Of a stretch of DNA of 64,000 nt, positions 51,824-62,400 are shown one piece after another. Within the stretch, counting starts at the first letter, position 1. Every line of letters starts with the position of its first letter. Under the pieces are notes generated by a model. The model did not search any database. It was given only the letters and a program-made list of their open reading frames with translations, and was not told the origin of the DNA. Source of the DNA: Asterochloris sp. CNOR1 (Eukaryota; Chlorophyta; Trebouxiophyceae; Trebouxiales; Trebouxiaceae). The stretch lies in NCBI GenBank assembly GCA_963969365.1, contig OZ017758.1:2480001-2544000 (forward strand), in the 5' to 3' direction. Position numbers and translations under genes: made by a program.

Positions 51824-54770
51824 ATGATGCGCCCTTTGCACTACCAGCAGCCATGGAGTCAGCGATGCATGGTTGCTGTGACCCCACTGCTCGTTCAGCC
51901 ACTGCCCAGGCTTTCCCACTTCACACCCAGCAGAGCCCCTCGATCTCAGCTGATATGCGGAGCCGCTGGAATGAGCTCTGCTACATACAACGAGCAGATG
52001 AAGGCTGCCATGGGGTGGGAAAAGGCAGATCCCTTCGAGTACCACTATGAAAGGTATGCAGTTCTGGGGACCAAATGCACCTGTGATCAGTACCCCTTAA
52101 TGCTGTAGATGCAATGTCAATGATGCCTGATGCTCTGCAGAGGAATCTATGCTCATGAGGTCCACCCAAATCTAGTGCGCTGCCTACATTAGGCTTGCGA
52201 TGCCATCTGAGTGTGGATCTGACAGCGTGCATTAGATGGTGGCGTTCAAGACGCTGCAGTCCTGATACAGGCAACAGGACAGCTTTCAGCAGCTCAGCAT
52301 TGTGCAGAGGCAGCACGTCTTCCCTTCCCCAGCCTGAAATGCTGTCTTCTGATGCAGCTGTGTGGATCGCAGCCCAGGCATGCAGAGGACATAGATGAGC
52401 TCAAGCAGGAGCTGTCAGTCACTGCTGTGCTCAATGTGAGTCAGCTTTCAACACTGCATCTGCTGCTCAGCAGCCTGTGGTGTGATGTGAGGCTTAGCTG
52501 CTCACTGAGACTCCCCAAAGCTGTCTGCAGCTTCAACAGGATAAGGACTTTGAGAACTGGCAGGTGCAGTGCGTGCAGAGACAGACATGTTTGCGCTTAG
52601 GTGCTGTGCTGTGCCGCGTCATGCCTGTTCTCTTTTGTGCTGTGCTTTGCTGGCTGCGTCTGGAGCCTGGCCTGTATACCGCAAAATAGAAGCTGCTTGA
52701 GCAAGCCAGCACAGCAGGCAGCTGCGCCTCCCAGCTGCGGCGATGCAGTGTTGCTGGTTCACTCACCTCTTCTGCTGCTTGCAGGTGGACTTTCACAGCG
52801 TCTTCTGGCATGCCAAGGAGCTGGGCATTGACATTGTCCGCTGCCCGGTGAGTACCTAGCTGCCCTCACTGAACTGACATGTTGCATGCACTGAACTACA
52901 AACAGCTGCATTTAGGTGAACAGCATGCACTAACCAGCAAGCATGGCAATACTGCGTCCCTGGTGGATGAACCTCCACCACTTCCAGGTTGGCCCAAAGA
53001 GAGGCATGGCCCACACAGGGTCAACACTGAATGAGGCACATTTTCTACTTTGGAACCACACACAATCATGCCCGGTTTCAGGGGAAGCTGTGGGGCGCTC
53101 CTTGGAGGTTTGCTGCACACACTATCCGGCTCGACCTTGACTGGCCCTGCACCCCCATCTGAGACCTCTGTCGAAGCCTCGCAGGTGCTGTCCCTTCCAT
53201 ACCTGAAATTCTGAGGGTGCATCCCACCATCCCATGGCCAGGCTGGCCTGCATTTGGCATTCTTTCAAACCCAGCTGCCACTGTCATGCTGCAGGCAAGG
53301 GATGCCAGGCCCTTGGTCTCGGTGTGCAGCCCTCTGCCTTACTCACCCAGTGACACAAATTATTGCGGTCCAGAAGTTCTGGCGCAAGTGCCCTGTTGCC
53401 GATGAAAGTGGACATTCCCTTTACATTTGCTTTGGTGGCTCGTCCATGCAGGCAGTGTAGAACCTCCTGCGCGGTGCGGTGCAGACAGTGCCTTTGCTTG
53501 TTCTCCTCTGCCAGCACAGCCAGTGGGCCACAATGGCAGCATTTACCCCGTCAAGCATCTCCACTGCCTGCGTCAGTGGACTTCAACTGCTATCCCATGC
53601 GCAACATCCTGCCCCAGGATGCCACCTTGTGCACGAGCGCCCACAGCACTACCTCTCAAAACAAGCCTTCTGGGTTTCACCTGGAAAGGCAGTCATACGC
53701 TCAATCAACCCCTCCGCCCTGCCACTGCAGGCGGTGGACTTTGACCCCCACTCCCTGCGCAACATCCTGCCTCAGGCCGCCGCCATCGTGCATGAGCGCC
53801 TGCAGCGTGGGGACCGCCTGTACGTGCACTGCACAGCGGGGCTGGGGCGCGCGCCGGCTGTGTGCATTGCCTACCTCTACTGGTTCCAGGGGATGACCCT
53901 AGACGCGGTAAGTCCCTGCTTGCTGTGCAGTGGCAGCTGTGTGGCTGTACATGCAAAAATGTGTCTGTTGATAGCCTGCGGCAGCGGTCACGTGATTCAG
54001 GGCATGGTCCCGGAGGGTTGCATGAGTTCTGCTTGCTCAGCTGGTTTTCGGGCGGCAGCTCGTGCGCTGCATGCTTGGCATTCCGTCAAGTAGCCTACGC
54101 ACGTACTCCGGAAGATGTGCAGTTCTTGAGAGTGGTTACAGCCTGCTGCGCTGACAGCCAGTCAATGTACTGGCCAACAGAGCTAGGCCTCTGCATATTG
54201 TTTGCTTCTGGGCCCAGCGCGAGCACCTGAGACACATCTGGCAGGTATGGCACAGACTAAACCTCGCTGGCCTGTTGTCACTCAGACTGCGCATGCCTGC
54301 CACCCCTGTACAGGCTGCCTGTTGCCTGCTGGTCACCTCAAAAGCCCCCAATGCTCATGCCTTCAATGCAGGAGTTGATGTTTCTCTTGCGTGCTGGTGA
54401 CTCAAAGAGCGCCTGCATGCCTCACACAACTGTGTGGTCTCCCACCTGCGTTGCAGTCTAGGTGACTGCAAAGGTTGCCAGCGGCCAGCCCGCTCTATCT
54501 CATCTGCACGCTCTCAGAGCTAGTGCCAGCTCAACTCCAGTCTACAGGTCGGCTCAGACTGCACGACCTTGCCTGCAGGCCTACAAGCACCTGACGGACA
54601 TCCGCCCATGCGGCCCCAACAAAAATGCAATTCGCGGAGCCACCTATGACCTCTTGGATGGGCGCCCCTTTGATGAGTTTCAGCACCTCCCAGAGCATGC
54701 CTGGACAGACCTGAGCCAGCAGCAGCGCACTGACATACAGCAGGCTGTGATGTCCTCCAAACATGGCTGA
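51824..54770 (+). CDS. LSF2: Phosphoglucan phosphatase LSF2 (starch metabolism, plastid)
   Basis: Exons 51824-52053, 52141-52174, 52358-52435, 52531-52563, 52785-52847, 53731-53907 and 54579-54770 join in phase to 268 residues. A transit-peptide-like start (PRLSHFTPSRAPRSQLICGA) precedes YNEQMKAAMGWEKADPFEYH, GSQPRHAEDIDELKQE and LNLQQDKDFENWQVDF. The dual-specificity phosphatase signature HCTAGLGRAP contains Cys180 and Arg186 (CX5R). The C-terminal block RPCGPNKNAIRGATYDLL is typical of LSF2 and SEX4. No carbohydrate-binding module 48 follows, which separates LSF2 from SEX4. LSF2 removes C3-phosphate from starch during its breakdown. In-frame ATGs at 51809 and 51869 are alternative starts. 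Confidence 0.94.
53560..53815. repeat. Acceptor-side echo of LSF2 exon 6
   Basis: The exon start (GTGGACTTTGACCCCCACTC and GCGCAACATCCTGCCTCAGG) is preceded 158 bases upstream by a copy, GTGGACTTCAACTGCTATCC and GCGCAACATCCTGCCCCAGG, continuing to GTGCACGAGCGCC. The copy has a CTGCCTGCGTCAG in place of the true CACTGCAGGCG acceptor. Confidence 0.9.
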
Positions 54771-56488
54771 GCAGCCCTTCAGGCCTGGAGTCACCCACTT
54801 TTGTGCGACCATTGGCAGTTTTCAGGGTTTTAACTACACTGCCAGAGGTTCCTGGTGCCTATAGTGGAGTTTGATGTTGAAGCAGCCCATGATACTTTGC
54901 AGCATGGGAACTGCGGAGGAGCAGCGCGCTAATGGGTTGCCAGATCCTGACCCTCATCTGTGAAGAGCCTCAAGCGGCTGGTGTCAACCAGATGTTTCCG
55001 TCTCCTGAGATCATTATCTTCAATTCCCAATGTCATTTCAGGCTACAGACAAGCGGGGGGCATGGCCATCACGACTGGCATAGCCATCTCAGTCTGAAAA
55101 TGATAGGACCCGTAAGTGCTGAGCAACAGCACCTCAGATGCCGTAAAGGCTGTGTCCCATCATCATTTATCTGAGGTGCCATCAATTCAGTTGTCAAAGC
55201 CACTGGTCGTTATGACATGTACAGTGCCATGCAGCTCCAGCCTAACCATGGTGACAGCACATATAGGTTAATGAAATTCTCATCAACGATTTAGCATTCA
55301 GCAGTATCCCAGCATTGCATGTTTGTCAATGGGCTTGAAGTGGACGGCAGACCAGGCACTTTCAGCTGGGTCAGGACTTACAAGTGTTGCAAGCACTCTT
55401 TTGTTAACTTGAATGTCAGTAGGCAATGGCACCAGCTTGAATCAGACCCAGACATGCTGCAGCCCCTGGCAGCACGTGTGACAGGCGAGAGCATATACGT
55501 GGCACTGAAGTCCAAGGCAGACAAGGATTGTGAGGCTGTCAGTGGGCCTCAGCAGATGCAGTCTGAAGAGGACGACCCACCAGACGCTCGTCACCCTGCC
55601 AGACTGTCGCGGCGTCATTGCTTTTACCCCAATATGCAGCATACTGCAGCGTCCCCAGCAGTGCCAGAAGCAATAGCACCTAGAGGTGCGCCGCTCCCAC
55701 TGCATAGATGCGGAAGCTCTGCAGCTATGTTTTGGACAGCAGGAGCAGATCTGACAAAGTTTGGCCATTGGTCAGGTCTGTAATCAGAAGGAAGGTGAGC
55801 CCTCTGCAAGGTGGCTGCCAGCTAGTAGGTGACCTGTTAGGGGCCCACTTCGCCACAGAACAAGTACACCTCAGGCTTGTCAGGCTACTTGCCCCCTCAC
55901 GCAGGAGGGTCCGTCTTTGGCGTGGGGGTCAGAGAGGTGCAGCCATGTCAAGCTGGTCAGCTGTGAAGAAGACACACCTGTGAATGCTGCTCATTGGGGG
56001 AAATGCCCAGGTGATGTCCCCATCCAGCTTAGGCTTACTTGTTGGCTGCACCCAACGAGCTTAAGGCTGACAGCAGAGCGTCTCAAGGCTAGACCTGATT
56101 TCCCACTGTGGGTTTTTATTCAATCCGTAGCGGCCTCTGCAGGTCTACGTATCAGGCTGCCAGTTCTCAATCTGCTGACCCCATTGTAGGTTCCACAGCC
56201 GCGGCACATGCGCCAAAGCTGAAGCGAGCAACCCAGCAGGCGATACCATCTTCTGCTCCGGGTGACTGTCGCGGGTGAGCAACCGCTACATCAGCCAGCC
56301 CCATCACCACCTTGTCCAACTCACTCCCATGCATTCGAGCCTATCTGGCTCCGCAAACTGCTGCTGAGGCATTCAGCAGGCGTCTACGAAGGTACTCTAC
56401 TCTACTCTCAAGAGCACAGTTGTTGCATTGCAGGCCTTCCTGGGCGCTGAGCACTGTGCGCTGACCCAGAGCCTGCCGCTCAGTCAGC
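54771..56488. other. 1.7-kb spacer between LSF2 and CCDC39
   Basis: I could not support an exon here. Open frames such as the one at 55319-55783 have no recognisable motif and no splice-consistent partners. The region should hold the LSF2 3' end and the CCDC39 promoter and leader, possibly with a leader intron. Confidence 0.5.
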
Positions 56489-59400
56489 ATGGAATCCACC
56501 AGGTTGGGGCGCTTTGCCTTCAATGCAGCCGCACAGGAGGCCGCTCACCACCCCCCGCCTCAGCAGCGCCCCCACTTCCTGCCGCCGTTTGCCAATGAAC
56601 GCAACAAGGCGATAGATGATCTGCTGGTGCAGCTGGAGACTGAGCTGGAGGTCACAGGCAAGCCCTGCAGCATGATGTGGACTGATGTGGTCTGGGACAT
56701 GCGGCCTTGCACAGGACATCTTGCAATGCAGACATGGCCAGGCCTGACACCTGGACCTGGACCTGGGGACTCATGGTGCACATGCATCATGGCTGCACCC
56801 GCCACACTGCTGGTGTGAATGGCAGCACAGTTTGTGCACCAAGCTTGCTGTCAGCACTGTATGCTGCAAGGCATCCTCCATTGCACCGCTTCAGCCCAGC
56901 GGCCTTCCAAGGACATGTACCTTTTGGCATGCTGCTGCCTCGCAAAGCTGCTCAGTGCAGTATTAGTGTCGCCTGTTCCTCAGAGCATACACGAGGAGCG
57001 TCACGTCGCCAATGGCAGAAGCCAGGCCTCTTCCAGGCACACAAACCTTGTCGCTCACTCAGCCGCGGTCACTGCCAGAGAATCGTCAGTTGCTGGACAT
57101 GCAAGCTCAGTCACATGGACTCACGCAGCTACTACCTGGCCGCAGATGCAGCCATTGCCGGGCAGGACTTGCTTGATGCGATGGCTGAAGCTCAGGCATG
57201 CAAGTGCGCTCTCAAGTTTGCTCTCTGTTGCAGACGTGGCCATTGAGGAGAATAAGGACCGCCTGGGGGTCATGCAAGAGCACTTGGCCAATGTGAACCA
57301 GGAGCTGGCCTACACGCAGAGCCGCTTCACTGCCAAGCAGCATGAGCTAGAGACAGAGTCGCACCTGAGGCAGCTGGCCAAGCGGGAGACGGTGAGGCGA
57401 GGCCAGGCTCCGGCTCCGGATGGGCTCATGAGACGCCCCAGTCATATCCAAGCATGCCCACTTCATGGTGGTGCCAGTACAGTGCAGGAGCACAGTGGCA
57501 CAGGGCTGATGAGATGCTTTGCCATGCTCAAGCAGGTCTATATTGCCATTGTGCCAGCGCATTCCTGGGGCACAGGGGCATAGGATATGCCTTTGGGCAG
57601 AGCTACTGTGTATGACTTTTGTCAGACCTGCAGAGAACGACGGATACCTTTTAGGGGCTTGCTGCATTGCACAGCCGCTGCGCGCTCTGGCGGCAGTTAT
57701 GTGTGACATTGGGCTTTAGGCGGCCGCCATCAGCTGCGGCTCCTCTTAGGCCCCTCTGCAACATGTGATAGTGCTGCAGAGACATCTTGACAAACCTGCA
57801 GAGCGTCTGCCTGCCCAGCAGTAGCCATCTGAGTCCTGTGTTGGCCAAGTGACCTGGATAATTGATTGCTGCAGGGACGCTTGACTAAGGATGTGGAGCG
57901 CCTGCACGCCCAGCAGCAGCAGCTGACAGATAAGCTGGACTCGCTGCACACGGAGATCTATCGCGGCAACGAGCGCATGGACCAGTTCAAGCTGGTCATG
58001 AACTGGAACCAGGAGGAGTTTGCGCAATGGGCACTGGCGGCAAAGCAGAAGGTGGGTCTGGTGCTCGCGTGTGGCCAAAACTGAGCGACTCTGTGCAGAG
58101 TCAGCAGAGTGGACGCACCAGCAGAGTCACGCCTCACAGCCGCTGGCTGGCAGATGCTGTAGGCTGGCAGGCCGGAGCCAGTGCATCTGTCAAGATAACC
58201 GCCACAGAGAAGTGTGTGCTGTGGGCACTGACTGTGAGGCCACGCGTGTCTAGCTTTTCTTTACATGTGGTGGTGTGGCCCCACAGGCATTTGCACGCTG
58301 GGCACTGACACCATAGAATGTTGGCAGCAGCAGCAAACCTGCCAGTGCACTATACCAGCTCAGCACATTGCGCAGTGGGCACTGGGAGCCAAAGCATGAG
58401 GGGCGCAGTGTGGTTCTGCGCACAGGGTGGCTTGCTCAGGTGATATGCTGCAGCTTTCGGTGCCAGCAGCCATCAGCGCCTGTGGCCCTGCTGCAGTACA
58501 GCAACGAAGAGAATGCCTCAAGCTGCAGCACTTCTGCAAAGGAGGCGGTGATCTGCTCTCCCCAACCTGCGAGAGGGGGACATTCTTACTCCAGAGCAGT
58601 CCACAGCTGCTTATCTGAGACCAAGTTGTGAGTGACAATGCCGGCAACCTGGATCGAGACTGCTGGTACACACTGGGGCCAGTCTCAGAGTTGTACTCTT
58701 ATGGTCCAGGTGCAAACGCCAGCAGCAGCCACACTGCCATGCCTTCAAGTCAGGCTGGACCCATGTCAACATCTCCATGTCGTCTGCCAGCGAGAACTGG
58801 CCGTCATCTCAGTTGACCATTGTTGTTGCTCAGTGTGATGCCCGTGCCTGCAGGAGGAGGACAATCTCACTCTGGAGCAGTATCAGCGGCAGGATGAGGT
58901 CCGCATCAGGGACCTGACAGCTGAGCTGGAGAAGCTCTCCAAGCAGGTGTGGCAGCAATGGTCCTGTATGAATTCAGCTGATCTCAGACTGGCACAACCA
59001 ATGAGCCACCTGCCAGTGCTGTCCTCAGCTGCCTGCCAGCATTTACAGCTTCACAAGTGTAAGCGCTGCTGTCCTGCTGCCAGGCCGCACGCACGTGCAG
59101 CACTCTTGGCTGTTCAGGTGCCCAAGCTGCAAATCCTCCTCCTACAGCGCAGCTCTCTCTGATGGCCTGCCGCCTGGGTGTCACCTGGCTGAACATGCCC
59201 TTACCTGCCGATGCCTGCCATGTTGCAAGTTGTGCAAGCTGGGCAGTCCCGCTGCCCAGGTCGCACAGGCAAGTATCTTTGTTGTCCTCCTACCCAGGCC
59301 ACACATGCAGATGGCTGTGGGTGCCACCCCTGACGCTGCCGTGCAGGTGCAAGTGCAGCGCAAAGCTGTTGCCGATGAGGTCACAGAGACGCAGGCTGCC

Positions 59401-62400
59401 CAGATTGAGCTGGACACGACGGCCGAGGAGTTCCGCAACCTGCACAAGGAGCGGCAGGGGTTGCTGGCACAGTGGGATGACACCATTCAGGGCATGCGGC
59501 GGTGAGCCTGCTGCAATGTGGCAGGCCTGCGCAGCCAGCTTTGCCACTGCATAGATGCTATGATGCCAGGCTGATAGTCAGCCAGGGCAGGATTTGCTGG
59601 CACTGAGGTGCTGAGCAGTGGCTGGAACAGCCCTTGAGCGCTGCCAGGGCACTGGGGTCCCTGCAGGCATGTTGGACTGGGGGCGGGACTGAGTGCAGTG
59701 GCAGAGCTGGCTGGCAAAATGCTGCTTGGCTCTCTCTCGCACTGTGTTGCATCATGTGGTCAAATACCATCTGGGGCATGCAGCAGTAAGCCAGCAGCTT
59801 TAGTTCCTGGGACGCTGGCCGATCAGCAGGCAACAGGCATCTCTGCGGCGCCTGAAGGCCAGCATGCCTGTTGGGGTGCAGGCGGGATGATGCCATCCAG
59901 AGCGCCGCGGAGGCCTTTGCCGCCAAGAAGGCTGAGCTCAGGGAGCTGAAGGCAGCGCTGGATGCTCAGGCCAACTTCCTGGACAATGAGCAGGCCAACA
60001 ACCAGGAGGTGAGCCAGCTTTATGTCTCATGGCCCTCGGAACAAAGGGCATTCCTGTGCAATGAGCAGGCCATGAAGGGAGGCCAAAAGCTCCATCACTT
60101 CCAGTGCCCTGGGAGGAGTGGAAAGATGCGCATACGAATGCAGATCTGTCCCACCGTGTTCTGGTCGCAGTCGTAAGGGGGCAGTGCTCACCACTGCATG
60201 CAGGGCACACGTAACTGCAGGACCGGCCTGCTGATTCAGGGGTGGGCAGAGAAACTCTCAAGCTGCCAGTGAATGCTCCAGGAGGGGACTCTGGCAGCAC
60301 AACGCTGTCCTGCCTGCAATAATGGGCGCACTCCAAGCTGCAGCAGAGCGGCCCAGCAGATGCAATGAGCCAGCAGTCAAAGCGCCATTGGTCCAGGTCG
60401 TGCACTCCTGCAGTCAGCCGGTACCACACATTGCTGTCCTGCCTGTAGACAGAGGCCCGCATTCAGCTGCAAGAGCGTAAGGTCGGCAGCCTGCGGGAGG
60501 TGCACGCCCAGGAGCAGCAGGAGCTGGACCAGGCCCAGGATGCAGTGGAGCTGCTGAAGAATACAGCAGCCAAGGCGCAGGAGGAGCTGGCTGCCCAGCA
60601 GACAGCCAATGCCAACTCCAAGTAAGCAGATCCCACCCAGCAGGAGTAAGCGACTCCATCCATTCATGGATGGCAGTTTGACGCCCGTCAGCAGCCCCCT
60701 AGTCAGCAGTGCTGCTTTCAGGCAGCATGAGCGGGGCAGACATGGTGCCCAAGCCATTCAGAGACTTCCCTGCTTGGTGGTGTCTCACAGGCGTTCCTGT
60801 CTGGACCAGAACTCACCCATCATGCAGCTCCTTGTGGTGCACTTGACCTCTGCTGCATCATTGGTCAGTGTGTGAACCCCGGCAGTCTGCCTACCCAGGG
60901 TGCTGGCAGTCTGCATGGCCAACCAGCAGCTGGCTGCAGCGGCATTTGCATTGAGCCTGATCACACGTTTACTCCAGAAGGGTTGCCACAAGCAGCAAGC
61001 TGCACAGTATGCAGCACCATGTGCAGTACAGCTGCCAGGACCTGCGTGCTGCCTGGAGGAGACGCCGTGCAGCAGAGGCGCAGAGCCCTGGCGGCAATGC
61101 TTTGCGTCTCAGTGGGGCTTGTGTTATGTGCAGGGATGCCATGCGGGAGCACCAGGCCTAAGAATACGGAGCACGCCCCACAGCAGCTGCATGCTGCCTG
61201 CAGGACTGCCATGAAGCAATCTCAGAGGGCCCTGGAGGCAATGTACTGCAGCCAATCAGACATGTCTGCTGTCTGGAGAGGGGCTTTGCAGCAGGTGCAG
61301 CCAAGACTCATGGCCTGTGCATTACCGCTCAAGGTGACTGGCCTGATGCCTGCAGGAACACCATGCAGCAGAAGTGCTTGGGGCAGCGCAGTGCAGATGA
61401 CGGGGACTGATTGCTGCTCCCAGAGCTGTGTCCATGGTATATTCGGCGATCACGGCATGTCCAGAGCAGCACAGGTGACTGACCCAGCATGCTGCCTGCA
61501 GGAGCTCCGTGCAGCAAAAACGCAAGGCCCTGAAGGCGATGCAGCGCAAATTTGCGGCGCTGCAGGAGCGCCTGAAGAATGAGCTGGCTGCCCTGGACAC
61601 CACTGAGGCGCGAGTGCGCCACCTGGATGGCCTGCGCAAGGTGGGGAGCGCCAGCAGTATGACCTGGCATGTTGCCGGCGCAGCACCTGCAGTGACATCG
61701 GCGTTTGCAATTGTTCACCTCCTTATCTCCCAGCCTGTGAGAGAGACCATGACAGTGGGCTCTCCCATACTCAGCTTCCTTCTTGAAGATGCAGTTGCTG
61801 GCTGTGCCTGCTGACTGCATTTGCAGAGACTAACATGCAGTGGTTGCCCCAGCGTCTGGCAGTCAACATGGCAACTTCAAGGCCGCATTACAAGGGCTGC
61901 GTGCCTGGCCAGCATTCACAATCAGCTGCACATCTTAAAGAGTCAGTGGGCCGAGCCAGCTGATCACTGAGACGCAGACAAACCACGATGCCCTAGGCTG
62001 AGGCCGTGCGCGCCTGATCAAAGTCTGGAAGGCAGCGCAGACCATGGGCGCACAGCATCTCCCATGTTGTGCATTGGGCTGACCCAGCACTGTCCAGCTG
62101 CCGTGCAAGCTGAGGCTCCTACATGGATGCCATCCAGGCCACAGCGGGGAGCTGCACACACATCTCCATATTGAGACTCACCCCTCTCGCTCTGACCTGC
62201 AGGCTGAGGCCGCCCGCCTGGACGCGGTTCGGAAGGAGATGCATGTCCTCAAGGGCCAGCAGGTCAAGCAGGGACAGGAGCTGTTCACGCTGCGCAATGC
62301 AGAGAAGGAGATGATCTCAGAGATCGCGGGCGGGCAGGCGCAGCACAAGAATGTGGCTGAGCGCATCCGCAAGCTGGATGAAAAGGTGAGGGCCACCTCT

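Noticed and set aside
55319-55783. Open frame of 154 codons between LSF2 and CCDC39
   Set aside because: No domain, no signal sequence and no partner exon in phase; composition resembles the surrounding introns.
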